A stretch of DNA of 64,000 nt from positions 3,782,001 through 3,846,000 of the forward strand of contig NZ_CP133018.1 of NCBI RefSeq assembly GCF_030866785.1. Reading direction: 5' to 3'. The translations under genes were made by a program, and so were the position numbers. The DNA comes from Agromyces protaetiae. GTDB lineage: Bacteria; Actinomycetota; Actinomycetes; Actinomycetales; Microbacteriaceae. The notes beneath the pieces were generated by a model. The model was not told the DNA's origin and did not search any database. It saw only the letters and a list, made by a program, of their open reading frames with translations. Of this stretch, positions 42,373 to 51,720 are shown one piece after another (positions within the stretch are counted from its first letter, which is position 1; every line of letters begins with the position of its first letter).

Positions 42373-42787
42373 AGAGGGCTTCGACGCCGCCCATGATCAG
42401 CCCGACACCACCCGTGATGAGTGCGGCGGTGAGGACGCCGGCTCCGATCCAGACAAGCGCGATGAGTGCGTTGGGCCGCTTCGGGTCTCGGCCGAGCACC
42501 GACAGGAAGAATCCGGCGGGCATGAGGATGGCTGCTATCGGCACGCCGACGCGCGCCAGCCACAGCCAGAATCCGTCGAGGGCCGCCGCGTGCAGCACGG
42601 CGAGCATCACGATGGAGAGGATGAGCAGCACGCCCGCGTGTGCGTGTCCGGCCCGGAAGAACCCGGTCTGGAGCTCGTTCGCGGACGTCTTGCCGCGAAC
42701 CACGCGCGTGAGGAACCACCCACCGCTCTCGACCGTGACCAGCGCGAGCAGCAGTGCGCCGATGAGGATGGTGTCGGGTGCCGACAT
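42371..42787 (-). CDS. Small four-helix membrane protein
   Basis: 138 aa with four hydrophobic helices and a conserved-looking GFFRAGHAHAGVLLILSIVM stretch with two histidines. ATG 42787 is divergent from a MerR gene over 95 bp with a strong dyad, so the two are probably a regulator-target pair. No family name is known to me. Confidence 0.7.
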   Translation of the reverse strand: MSAPDTILIGALLLALVTVESGGWFLTRVVRGKTSANELQTGFFRAGHAHAGVLLILSIVMLAVLHAAALDGFWLWLARVGVPIAAILMPAGFFLSVLGRDPKRPNALIALVWIGAGVLTAALITGGVGLIMGGVEAL

Positions 42788-42828
42788 CGAAAGATCCGTT
42801 CCGGGCCCGGAGACCCTGCGTATAATTA

Positions 42829-42866
42829 GATAGCTGGACTCTCCAATATTAGAGAGTCTAACTATC
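42829..42866. promoter_or_regulatory. 38-bp dyad in the MerR divergent promoter
   Basis: GATAG-ctg-GACTCTC, 8-bp centre, GAGAGTC-taa-CTATC. Inner arms are 42837-42843 and 42852-42858; outer arms 42829-42833 and 42862-42866; all share one centre. TATAAT lies at 42821-42826. This is the form of a MerR operator between divergent genes. Confidence 0.7.
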
Positions 42867-42882
42867 CAATACAAGGAGACCT

Positions 42883-43536
42883 ATGCGCATCTCGGCTCTC
42901 GCGGCCGCGGCCGACCTCCCGGTCGCCACGGTCAAGTACTACCTGCGCGAGGGCCTGCTTCCCCCTGGCGCAGCGAGCTCGGCCACTCAGGCGACCTATG
43001 ACGACCGTCACCTCCAGCGACTCCGCCTGATCCGAGCCCTGATCGGCACGGTCGGCCTCTCTGTCGATCACACGCGACAGATCCTGAAGCTCGTCGACGA
43101 ACCGGGCGACGACCTGTACCGCACGCTCGGGAGCGCGATCGACGTACTGCCCCCTCAGGGCGCCGCTCCGCGCGACGACGCAGACCCCTACCCGCGGGCG
43201 CGCGCAGCACTGGCGGCACTCGGCCGCACCCCTGATCCGGCCTTCAGCGCGACCGCACAGCTGGAGGCAGCACTCGCCGCCGCCGAGGCCGGCGGCCTCC
43301 CCATCGACGACGACAGGCTGCGCGTCTACGGCGAGATGACGGCACGCCTCGCGGCGTTCGACCTCGACCACCTCCCGGCCGATCATGGGGCCGCAGTCGA
43401 GTACGCCGTCCTCGGCACCGCACTGCACGAACCCGTGTTGCTCGCGCTCAGGCGCCTCGCACATCAGCAGGTCGCGCTCGAGCTGCGCTCAGGGCTCGGC
43501 CGGAACCTCAGCACGCACCGTCGCACTGAGAGCTGA
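42883..43536 (+). CDS. MerR-family transcriptional regulator
   Basis: 217 aa. N-terminal MerR winged helix: MRISALAAAADLPVATVKYY and LREGLLPPG, then RHLQRLRLIRALIGTVGLSV. The C-terminal half is helical and lacks the metal-binding Cys pattern, so it likely responds to an organic ligand or protein. AAGGAG sits before ATG 42883. It probably controls the divergent membrane protein through the dyad at 42829-42866. Confidence 0.88.
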   Translation: MRISALAAAADLPVATVKYYLREGLLPPGAASSATQATYDDRHLQRLRLIRALIGTVGLSVDHTRQILKLVDEPGDDLYRTLGSAIDVLPPQGAAPRDDADPYPRARAALAALGRTPDPAFSATAQLEAALAAAEAGGLPIDDDRLRVYGEMTARLAAFDLDHLPADHGAAVEYAVLGTALHEPVLLALRRLAHQQVALELRSGLGRNLSTHRRTES

Positions 43537-43963
43537 CGGCGGCCTCGACCGCATCGATCGAAGCGGATGCCTCGGGCGCGGCGCCGAACGGGTCTGGGAG
43601 CGTGCCGCACGTCGGGTGACGACCGAGAGCACGAGTATGACCGCGACGCGCGCGCGATAGGCCGAGGCATCCGCTTCGGTGCAGATCTCGGGCGCGGAGA
43701 CCTCGGCGAGCTTCGCATCGCAGGCCGGTCGATGGCCTCAGCGGCGCGAGCACCGCGACCTCGGTCGCGCACGCGCCGCCCCACGCCAGGCCGAGCACAC
43801 ACTGTACGAGCAGGTCGTCCTGCGCCGCGACCCCACTGCCGAGCGGAGCACATTCGGGCACGACGCTCGCTCGCGTGCCGGCCCGACCCTTCGTACGGGT
43901 CGGGAGGCCGCTGAGCTGACGCGACACCCCGGGAAGCCGAGCGTTCATCGTTATGATCTCCGC
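43537..43963. other. Gap with no confident gene
   Basis: Short frames on both strands look like codon-bias shadows. One minus frame (43508-43948) has a plausible stretch around LVQCVLGLAWGGACATEVAV but Arg-rich noise elsewhere; it could be a decayed gene. TATGAT at 43952-43957 is the likely -10 of the next gene. Confidence 0.4.
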
Positions 43964-45292
43964 ATGGCTGGAGCACGTGAGAAGGCCCAGGTGCGCCGAG
44001 CGGTCGAGGCGGCCCTGTGGGGCATCCCGTATGTCAACTATCGGCTGATGGCGCGCGCGGGGGAGCAGCTCGGCGCCGCGCCGAATCAGATCGTGTACTG
44101 GTCACGCCTCTTCGGCTGGCGCAACCAGACGCTGACCCCGAACCCGGATGTCGTGTACCTCATGCCGTTCATCGACACCACGACGGCCGGGCCGATGGTG
44201 CTCGAGATCCCGCCCGCCGACGGCGGTGCCCTCAACGGGTCGGTGATGAACGCCTGGCAGGCGCCCATCGAGGACGTCGGCCCCGCCGGAGTCGACGCGG
44301 GCCGGGGCGGAATGTATCTGATCCTTCCTCCCGGCTACTCCGAGGCGGTCCCCGACGGCTACATCCCGATGCCCTCCGACACCTTCGAGGTGTATGCGCT
44401 GCTCAGATCGCTCCTCCGCTCGGCGAGCGACGACGACGTCGCCACTGCAGTCGAGTACGCCAAGCAGACGCGGCTCTACCCGTTGAGCACGGCCCACGCC
44501 CGACCCGAGACCACCTTCGTCGACGTGCACGGCGAGCTCTATGACTCAGCCATCCCGTACGACCGGCAATTCTTCGAGGTGCTGCACGAGGTCGTGCAGC
44601 GCGAACCCTGGATCGAACGGGATCGCATCATGATCGATCACCTCGCGAGCATCGGCATCCGAAAAGGACAGCCCTTCCAGCCGGACGACCGCCTGGCCTC
44701 GATCCTCGACGAAGCGGCCGGCGAGGCGAGGGAATGGCTGGATGCGAGGTACCGCGAGCTCAACGTCCCCTTCGCCGATGCGGCCCGGTGGGCCGTGCCG
44801 ATCGACCCTGCGTACCTCCGGGCGACGGCAGACGGTTTCGCCGATCCCGACGCGTACCCAATCGATGCGCGGGCGGTGCCGTTCCACTATGGCTTCTTCT
44901 CCGCGCGCCACCTCGGCACGGGCCAGTTCTACCTGATGACGATCTCGGATTCGCGCGGCAACCCGCTCGATGGAGGTCGGCGATACACGCTCACGGTTCC
45001 CCCCGATGCGCCCGTCGAGGCGTTCTGGTCGGCGACGGCCTATGACCGCGAGACCCACACGCTGATCCGCGACACGCCCTGGTCGAGCCGCTCGTCCGGC
45101 ACTCCGGGGCTGCGGACGGACAGCGACGGCTCGGTCACGCTCACCTTCGCCCCCGACCCACCCGGCTCTGGAGAGGCCAACTGGGTCCCGACGCGCCCCG
45201 GTGCCGACTTCGAGGTGCTGTTCCGCTTCTACCAGCCGACGCCCGCGCTGCGCGAGAAGACCTGGCGGCTCCCCGACCTCGTCCCCGCCTGA
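43964..45292 (+). CDS. DUF1254/DUF1214 domain protein
   Basis: 442 aa. The N-terminal half matches DUF1254 (ALWGIPYVNYRLM, YWSRLFGWRNQTLTPNPDVV, GRGGMYLILPPGYS) and the C-terminal half DUF1214 (FYLMTISDSRGNPLDGGRRY, FWSATAYDRETHTLIRDTPW). Such proteins are often periplasmic or cell-surface in other bacteria; here no signal peptide is seen. Biochemical role unknown. The frame is open upstream to 43679, but ATG 43964 lies six bases after TATGAT, so a leaderless start is proposed. Confidence 0.85.
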   Translation: MAGAREKAQVRRAVEAALWGIPYVNYRLMARAGEQLGAAPNQIVYWSRLFGWRNQTLTPNPDVVYLMPFIDTTTAGPMVLEIPPADGGALNGSVMNAWQAPIEDVGPAGVDAGRGGMYLILPPGYSEAVPDGYIPMPSDTFEVYALLRSLLRSASDDDVATAVEYAKQTRLYPLSTAHARPETTFVDVHGELYDSAIPYDRQFFEVLHEVVQREPWIERDRIMIDHLASIGIRKGQPFQPDDRLASILDEAAGEAREWLDARYRELNVPFADAARWAVPIDPAYLRATADGFADPDAYPIDARAVPFHYGFFSARHLGTGQFYLMTISDSRGNPLDGGRRYTLTVPPDAPVEAFWSATAYDRETHTLIRDTPWSSRSSGTPGLRTDSDGSVTLTFAPDPPGSGEANWVPTRPGADFEVLFRFYQPTPALREKTWRLPDLVPA

Positions 45293-45430
45293 CGGCAGCA
45301 GCGCGTGCTCGAGCCGCCTGGGGCAGATCCGGATGGTCCGGCCAGTGGCACCCGGTTCGATCCGGGCGCAGCCGGTGCCCGGACCTGAGATGACACCAGC
45401 CTTCGGTCCGGGAGCCCGCCCTCGCCCCCG

Positions 45431-46783
45431 CTACGGATTCATCCGCTCCGCGATCGCTGACGTCCACTCCGGTCGAGGGAGGAGTGGCTCGCGTGAGGGC
45501 CATGCCGCCACGCGTCCGCGGGCGCGGAGCGCCGCTCCGGCGAGGGACGATTCATCCGCGTCCGAGGGGTACACCGGCTGGCCGGTCGCGTCGGCGAGCA
45601 GTTGGGCGAACTCGGGCCGGGCGTTCAGGATGCCGCCCGCGGCGATGAACGAGGAGACGGTCGGGACGGCCGTGAGGGTGAGCTCGGTCAGCTGCCGGTA
45701 GGTGGCGAGCAGCGAGAACACGAGGGCGTGAGCGATGTCGCTACGGGTGTGATGGAGGCGGAGGCCGTCGAGTGCGCCGGTGGCGCTGCGCGAATAGCCC
45801 GGTCCTCGTTCGCCGGCGAAGTGCGGCTGCGCGACCAGGCCATCGAACGCCGGTGGCTCTCCGGCCGCGAACGCGAGCGGGTCGTCCACGCCGAGCGTGC
45901 CGCGGATCCAGTGCAGGAGGTTTCCGGCGTTGGAGACGGCGCCCCCGATGCCGGTGTAGTCGTCGAGCCGGTATCGCCAGAGACCGAACGGGGCGTGAGG
46001 TGCGTCGCCGTCGAGCAGGACCCGGAGACTCCCCGACGTGCCGGCCGTGAGCGCCGAGACCGTCGGGCCGACCGCGCCGATGCCGATGCTGTTGCAGACG
46101 CCGTCCCCGTACGGCGGAATGACGACCGCGTCCTCGAGCCCGAACGTTCGAGCGCGTGGTCCGGTCGGCCGGGATTCGCGCCAGGGAGCGCCGAGCGACG
46201 ACAGGTCGACGCCCACGGCATGAGCTGTGGGGGCATCCCACTCGGCGAGGTCTTGGTTCCACATGCCGGAGCCCGCCGCGATGTCGACGCTCCAGCCGCC
46301 CTCGACGCCGAGCACCTCGGCCATCAACCAGCCGGGCAGGTCCGACCACCGATGCGCGGTCACCTGCTGCTGCCGGAGATACCACCAGGCCGCGAGCGGA
46401 TACGACGCGTGGAAGTAGGACCCGGTTCGCCGTCGGTACTCGAGCAGGTCCAGGTGCTCGGCGAGCGTGTCGAGGGTGGCATCCGGCGCAGACGCCTCCC
46501 AGGTGTAGACGTCGGTGCAGGGCGCACCGTCCTGGTCGATCCCGAGGAGGCTGTGCCACAGGCTGGAGACGGCGACGTGCCGGACCCCGGTCAGGTCGAG
46601 CTCGTGCAACACCTCGCGGAGCACGAGTGCGATACCGGCCGCGGGGAAGACGCCGGCTGCTCCTCGGTCGGCTCGGTGCGCATACGACCTCCCCGCGAGC
46701 TGACGACGTTCGCCGGCCGCGTCGAACACGGCACCGCGGACGCTGCTGCTTCCGATGTCGAGGGCGAGGACGGCACCCGTCAT
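45431..46783 (-). CDS. FGGY-family carbohydrate kinase (gluconokinase-like)
   Basis: 450 aa. The N-terminal phosphate site is LALDIGSSSVRGAVFDAAGE and the second-domain signature includes ALTAGTSGSLRVLL and IAAGGILNARPEFAQLLAD; length and both actin-like halves are intact. It phosphorylates a sugar or polyol using ATP. With the nearby 6-phosphogluconate dehydrogenase, gluconate or a related aldonic acid is a reasonable substrate guess. ATG 46783 overlaps the stop of the permease (ATGA). Last gene of the transporter operon. Confidence 0.85.
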   Translation of the reverse strand: MTGAVLALDIGSSSVRGAVFDAAGERRQLAGRSYAHRADRGAAGVFPAAGIALVLREVLHELDLTGVRHVAVSSLWHSLLGIDQDGAPCTDVYTWEASAPDATLDTLAEHLDLLEYRRRTGSYFHASYPLAAWWYLRQQQVTAHRWSDLPGWLMAEVLGVEGGWSVDIAAGSGMWNQDLAEWDAPTAHAVGVDLSSLGAPWRESRPTGPRARTFGLEDAVVIPPYGDGVCNSIGIGAVGPTVSALTAGTSGSLRVLLDGDAPHAPFGLWRYRLDDYTGIGGAVSNAGNLLHWIRGTLGVDDPLAFAAGEPPAFDGLVAQPHFAGERGPGYSRSATGALDGLRLHHTRSDIAHALVFSLLATYRQLTELTLTAVPTVSSFIAAGGILNARPEFAQLLADATGQPVYPSDADESSLAGAALRARGRVAAWPSREPLLPRPEWTSAIAERMNP

Positions 46784-47595
46784 CCCTTGACGGCTCCCGC
46801 CGTGAGCCCCGAGACGATCCATCGCTGCACGACGAGGGAGATCACCACGACGGGGACGGTGATGACGACGGCCGACGCGGCGATCTGACCCCAGTTGTTG
46901 GAGCCGTACGAGAGGAAGTTGAACACGGCCACGGGGACAGTCTGCGTGTGACGACCGGACAAGACCACCGCGAACAGGAACTGATTCCAGGAGAAGATGA
47001 ACGCCATGATGGCGGCCGCAGCCATGCCGGTGCGCACCAGCGGCAGCGCCATCGTGAAGAAGTAGCGTGGCTGTGTCGCGCCGTCGACGAGCGAGGCCTC
47101 GAAGATGTCGCGCGGCAGCTCTTCGAAGAACGGGATCATCATCCAGGTGATGAACGGCATGGTGATGAACACGTGGGAGAGGATCATGCCGAGGTAGGTG
47201 TCGATCAGCCCGACCTGGGTGTAGATCACGAACCACGGGACGACGAGCGCGATGCCCGGCAGCATGCGCGCGACCAGGAAGACGAAGCTCGTGCGCCTGA
47301 AGCTCCAGTGCGCGAGGGCGAACGCCGCGGGCACGCCGAAGACGAGCGAGAGCGCGGTCGAGCCGACGCCGATGACGAGCGAGTTGAACAGGAACGAGAA
47401 GAAGTCGCCGGCGGCGAAGACCTGGACGAAGTTGTCGAGGGTCGGTCCTCGCTCGAACCAGAGATTGCCCGCCGTGATGTCGAGCGGCTGCTGGAACGCG
47501 ATGAGGATCATGTACGCGAACACCGACAGGAACGGCAGGATCGCGATGACGGCGATGATCCCCGCGCGGATCGATCTGGTGCGGGAACTCGACAC
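46780..47595 (-). CDS. Sugar ABC transporter permease (MalG-type)
   Basis: 271 aa, six helices, EAA loop FEASLVDGATQPRYFFTMAL. GTG 47595 is used, two bases after the previous permease stop, with GGAGG upstream. The C-terminus VSGLTAGAVKG is typical. Confidence 0.9.
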   Translation of the reverse strand: MSSSRTRSIRAGIIAVIAILPFLSVFAYMILIAFQQPLDITAGNLWFERGPTLDNFVQVFAAGDFFSFLFNSLVIGVGSTALSLVFGVPAAFALAHWSFRRTSFVFLVARMLPGIALVVPWFVIYTQVGLIDTYLGMILSHVFITMPFITWMMIPFFEELPRDIFEASLVDGATQPRYFFTMALPLVRTGMAAAAIMAFIFSWNQFLFAVVLSGRHTQTVPVAVFNFLSYGSNNWGQIAASAVVITVPVVVISLVVQRWIVSGLTAGAVKG

Positions 47596-47597
47596 GG

Positions 47598-48542
47598 TCA
47601 GGACCTCCGGGAGAGACGGATGATGACGAAGCTGAACAGCAGCATCACGAGGACGAAGAGCACGACGACGGCGGCCGCGTAACCCGGGTCGAGGAACTGG
47701 AACGCGAGGTTGTACGCGTAGATGTTCAGCGTCTCCGTGGCCTGGCCCGGCCCGCCGCCGGTGATCACGTAGATCGGGTCGAACGTGCGCATCGCCTCGA
47801 TGAGCCGGGTGACTGCCGCGACGGCGATGACGGGACGGAGGGCGGGGAGCGTGATGTGCCAGAAGCGCTGCCACGCATTCGCTCCGTCGACCATCGCGGC
47901 CTCCTGCGTCTCCGTGGGCAGACCGGAGAGGCCCGCGAGCACGAGCAGGGCGATGAACGGGGTCCACTGCCACACGTCGACCAGCATCAGCGACGGCAGC
48001 GCGAGGAGGGGATCGGAGAGGAAGGGGATGCTCGGCAGACCGAAGAACGACCCGATGGTGGCGAACAGGCCGAGGTCGGGCTGGAACATCAGCCGCCACA
48101 CCATGGCGACGGCGACCGGAGTCGCGATCATGGGGATGAGGAACAGGGCGCGTACGATGCCGCGGCCACGGAAATGCTGGTTGAGCAGGAGCGCGTAGCC
48201 GATGCCGAGGACCAGCTGGACGGCGACCGAGCCGACCGAGTAGATGATGGTGCGGAGCGTGGCGTTCCAGAATCGCTGGTCCTGCGAGATCTCGATGAAG
48301 TTCCCGAAGCCGATGAACTCGCCGCCCTCGAGCGAGGCGGGGACGTCCTGGAACGCCATGATGAGGTTGTTGACCAGGGGGTAGGCGACCAGGATCACCA
48401 GCAGCGCGAGCGCAGGTCCGAGGAACGCGGCCTTCATGCCCCATTCGCGCTGGCCTGAGCTGCGTCGACGAGCCGACGGCGGCCCCTGGCGTCGCTCGGG
48501 GACGCGCCGTTCGGGGACGGTAAGGGTGCGGGTGCTACTCAT
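47598..48542 (-). CDS. Sugar ABC transporter permease (MalF-type)
   Basis: 314 aa, six helices, EAA loop QEAAMVDGANAWQRFWHITL. ATG 48542 follows AGGAACAGGAC. An Arg/Pro-rich N-terminal tail of about 35 residues precedes the first helix. Confidence 0.9.
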   Translation of the reverse strand: MSSTRTLTVPERRVPERRQGPPSARRRSSGQREWGMKAAFLGPALALLVILVAYPLVNNLIMAFQDVPASLEGGEFIGFGNFIEISQDQRFWNATLRTIIYSVGSVAVQLVLGIGYALLLNQHFRGRGIVRALFLIPMIATPVAVAMVWRLMFQPDLGLFATIGSFFGLPSIPFLSDPLLALPSLMLVDVWQWTPFIALLVLAGLSGLPTETQEAAMVDGANAWQRFWHITLPALRPVIAVAAVTRLIEAMRTFDPIYVITGGGPGQATETLNIYAYNLAFQFLDPGYAAAVVVLFVLVMLLFSFVIIRLSRRS

Positions 48543-48560
48543 GTCCTGTTCCTGGTCGTG

Positions 48561-48590
48561 TCCGTGGGGCCGCTGACGCGGCCCCACGGA
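48561..48590 (-). terminator. Hairpin between binding-protein and permease genes
   Basis: Perfect 13-bp stem TCCGTGGGGCCGC/GCGGCCCCACGGA, 4-nt loop, 16 bp after the binding-protein stop. Third example in the window of a perfect hairpin straight after a sugar-binding lipoprotein gene. Confidence 0.7.
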
Positions 48591-48606
48591 CAGTGATCAT
48601 GCGGGG

Positions 48607-49950
48607 TCAGCGGCTCAGCGAGTCGAACGTTGCCGCGGACTCTTCGACGGCTGCCGGCACGTCGCCACCCTGGATCGCGGTGACGAGGGCAGCGCCGATC
48701 GCATCCCGCGCTTCGGGGACCTGCGCGATGGTCGGGTGCTGCGAGACCGCGTTCTGGCGGGATGCGTCGAACGCCTCGACCCATTCCGCCGGCAGCGTGT
48801 CGGGGAACGCGGTGATCGAGGTCCGGGCACCCGCGACGCCGTCCTCTTCCTGCACGGCCTCGACGACGTCCGGGCTGGTCGCCCACTGCATGAACAGCCA
48901 CGCGGCGCCCTGGTTCTCGGAGAAGTTCGACATCGCGAGGTCCCAGCCGTAGAACGCCTGCGTGTCACCGCCGGGGCCGGCCGGCACCGGAAGGAAGCCG
49001 ACGCTGTCGGCGACGGTGGACGCGGCCGGGTCGATGAGCTGGGTGGCGAAGACGCTGGAGTCGGGGAACATCGCCACGCGACCCTGCTGGAACAACGGCA
49101 GGATCTCCTGCCAGGAGTTGTTCACCGCACCTTCGGGGCCGTATTCGCGCACCAGGTCGCCGTAGTACTCGAACGCCTCGATGCCGTCCGGCGAGTTGAA
49201 GGCGGCCGTGCCGTCTTCGGTGTTCCACTCGGCGCCGAAGTTGTAGAGGAACGGCGTGAACTGGCTGGTCGCCGACGCCCCCTTGCCCCGGCCGGTGAAG
49301 CCGTAGAGCTCACCGGAGTCGGTGATCGTCTTCGCAGCCGTCTCGAGCTCGTCGAGCGTGGCCGGCGGGGTCAGCCCGAGCGTCTCGAAGACATCGGTGC
49401 GGTAGTACAGCATCGTGGTCTCGATCTGGATCGGCACGCCGATGACCTCGCCGTCGATGGTGTCGGCCGCGAGCACATCGGCCGAGAAGTCGTCGTAGGC
49501 GTAGTCGTCCGAGGTGAGCGACGGGTTGTCGAGGAACGGCGCGAGGTCGGCGTACCACCCGTTCTCCTGGAACAGACGACCCTCGGCGGTGGGGCCGGTC
49601 ATGAAGACGTCGAGGGCATCGGACCGGGCGGAGAGGTTCACCTGCACCCGCTGGCGGAACTGGTCCTCGGGCAGCGCGGACACGTTGACGGTGATGCCGG
49701 TGAGCGCTTCGAACTCCTCGAGGCGCGGCTCGATGGCCTGCTGCCACGGGTGCTGGTTCAGAAGCACCTCGATGGTGGAACCGTCGAAGCGCTTCCAGTC
49801 GAACGCGCCGGACGCATCGGCGCCCTGGTCGGACGTGCCGCCGCCGCTGCCGCCGCTGCAGGCGGCGAGGACGAGGCCTGCGACGGACAGCGCGGCGACC
49901 GTGCCGACGATCCGGGCCGGTCGTCGACGCCGCGCATGGGTGCTGTTCAC
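48607..49950 (-). CDS. Sugar ABC transporter substrate-binding lipoprotein
   Basis: 447 aa, COG1653 type. Lipobox VLAAC, Gly/Ser-rich spacer, then STIEVLLNQHPWQQAIEPRL. GTG 49950 is chosen because AAGGAG sits 7 bp upstream; the frame runs further up without a start signal. It heads an operon with two permeases and the FGGY kinase, divergent-side neighbour of a MocR regulator. Confidence 0.88.
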   Translation of the reverse strand: MNSTHARRRRPARIVGTVAALSVAGLVLAACSGGSGGGTSDQGADASGAFDWKRFDGSTIEVLLNQHPWQQAIEPRLEEFEALTGITVNVSALPEDQFRQRVQVNLSARSDALDVFMTGPTAEGRLFQENGWYADLAPFLDNPSLTSDDYAYDDFSADVLAADTIDGEVIGVPIQIETTMLYYRTDVFETLGLTPPATLDELETAAKTITDSGELYGFTGRGKGASATSQFTPFLYNFGAEWNTEDGTAAFNSPDGIEAFEYYGDLVREYGPEGAVNNSWQEILPLFQQGRVAMFPDSSVFATQLIDPAASTVADSVGFLPVPAGPGGDTQAFYGWDLAMSNFSENQGAAWLFMQWATSPDVVEAVQEEDGVAGARTSITAFPDTLPAEWVEAFDASRQNAVSQHPTIAQVPEARDAIGAALVTAIQGGDVPAAVEESAATFDSLSR

Positions 49951-50133
49951 GTGATTACTCCTTCGGAATACGCGAGTCCGTGCGTCTGGGGAACGCGCGG
50001 GCCGTGTGGTCAGGACTGCTGGACGGCAGACCAACTGCCGCCACCGCTGTCCATCGTCAGGTGGGATTGGCCCCTAAACTAGGTCCACATCTCCGGTATT
50101 GGTCTGGAATTCCGGGGAGGCGTCGGTTCCCCG

Positions 50134-51564
50134 CTAGACGAGCGGATCCGCCGGGCGCAGCGCGATCGCCGGCGTCCGATCGAACTCGGACCACGCGGCG
50201 GCGAGCCGGCGGATGCCAGCTTCGAAGATCGACGGAGACCCCCCGATCGCGACGCGGATGTATGCGTCGCTAGCACCGTCCGCGGAGAGGGAGTCCCCGG
50301 GGACGATGGCCACGCCGCGCCGGCGCGCGGTCTCGGCGAACGGCCGGGACGCGCCGCGGGGCATCCGCAGCCACAGGGCGACGGCCCCCGCCGCAGGTGT
50401 GATCTCGAACTCGGGCAGCAGCTCGGCGATGATGCGCGTGGCCTCCTCGATGCGGCCGCGCACCTCGACCTGCCGGCCCTCCCGGATCTCGGCGCGACGG
50501 TGCAGCAACCAGGCCGAGACGACCTGGCTGAGCACCGGGGTGCCGAGGTCGGCACGCGCCTTCGCCCGGGAGAGGCGGACGATGGCGTTCTCATCCCCCC
50601 GGATCCAGCCGACACGCAATCCGCCCCAGAAAAGCTTGCTCATCGAGCCGACCGTGAACACGGTGGTGTCCCTCACGACGGACGCGAGGTAGGGCGGCGG
50701 GTCATCCCACACGAGTTGCCGCGAGCTGGTGTCCTCGATCACGGCGCCCTCGAACCCGCTCAGTCCTTTGGCCAGACGAAGGATGGCGTCTCGTTCGCTC
50801 ACCAATCCCTCCGGACCCAGAGCGGTGATGGTGTAGACCAACGCCGGCGAAGCACGGTTGACCAGATCGAGCAGGGGGCGTTCGCCGGCCGATGCGACCG
50901 AACGCGTGGTGCGGATCGTGACGGCACGGTGCCGAAGCAGGTCGAGCATGCCCGGCGAGGTGGGATCCTCGAGCACGACGCTGTCGCCCGTCTCCACGAG
51001 GTGCTGGGTGAGGAGCGAGAGCGCCTGCTGGTCGCCGGTCGTGATCAGGACCTGCTCCGGGGTGGTCGGCAGCCCTTCCTCGCTGTACATCGTCGCGACC
51101 GCTCGCCGCAACTCGGCGAGACCGACCGCCGAGTAGCCCGTCTGCGACAGCAGCTGGTCGAACAGATCTCCGCGCAACGCCGCCGTCGCTTCGCGCACCG
51201 CCGGAACGGCCGGCAGCGACGCGGTCGCGAGGTCGATGAGCGTGTCGTTCTCCGACAGCGCTGCGCGCCCCAGCGACTCGGGCTGCCCGCCCTTCGACGC
51301 GCTGTTGCGCTCGGCACCGGAGACCCAGGTACCGCTGCCTTGCTTGCTCTCGAGCACGCCGTCCGATCGCAGAAGGTCGTACGCGCCGACGACGGTGCTG
51401 CGGCCGACCGCGAGCATCCGGGCCATGTGGCGCTCGGCCGGGAGAATGGTGCCGGGCGGGAGGTCCCCGCGGACCACGGCAGTGCGGATGGCGGTGGCCA
51501 GCCGCTGATACAGCGGTCCGCTGTGCATCGTCCACTGGCCGACGGCATCCAGCACATTCGTCAT
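50134..51564 (-). CDS. MocR-type GntR/aminotransferase regulator
   Basis: 476 aa fusion of a GntR winged helix (LYQRLATAIRTAVVRGDLPP, LPAERHMARMLAVGRSTVVG) and a class I aminotransferase-like PLP domain. The PLP lysine is in FTVGSMSKLFWGGLRVGWIR. MocR proteins sense amino acids or PLP adducts, yet here it sits between a sugar transporter operon and 6-phosphogluconate dehydrogenase, so it may control either. ATG 51564 (GGAG upstream) is preferred over ATG 51618. Confidence 0.88.
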   Translation of the reverse strand: MTNVLDAVGQWTMHSGPLYQRLATAIRTAVVRGDLPPGTILPAERHMARMLAVGRSTVVGAYDLLRSDGVLESKQGSGTWVSGAERNSASKGGQPESLGRAALSENDTLIDLATASLPAVPAVREATAALRGDLFDQLLSQTGYSAVGLAELRRAVATMYSEEGLPTTPEQVLITTGDQQALSLLTQHLVETGDSVVLEDPTSPGMLDLLRHRAVTIRTTRSVASAGERPLLDLVNRASPALVYTITALGPEGLVSERDAILRLAKGLSGFEGAVIEDTSSRQLVWDDPPPYLASVVRDTTVFTVGSMSKLFWGGLRVGWIRGDENAIVRLSRAKARADLGTPVLSQVVSAWLLHRRAEIREGRQVEVRGRIEEATRIIAELLPEFEITPAAGAVALWLRMPRGASRPFAETARRRGVAIVPGDSLSADGASDAYIRVAIGGSPSIFEAGIRRLAAAWSEFDRTPAIALRPADPLV

Positions 51565-51720
51565 TCCGAGCTCCACTTCGAGTCCAATGTGCGTCGAGTG
51601 GCCCTGTTCCCGTCGCATTACGGTCTCGATGATGAACAATGGCGGCCTCAAACGCAACTTGATCCGTCGATTGGCTTGCAGGTACACGCGCTCGGCGCGG
51701 TGTTGACGAAGAGGGACTTC

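Noticed and set aside
46156..47682. Plus-strand open frame of 508 codons
   Set aside because: Antisense to kinase and permease genes; repetitive charged composition typical of GC-rich shadows.
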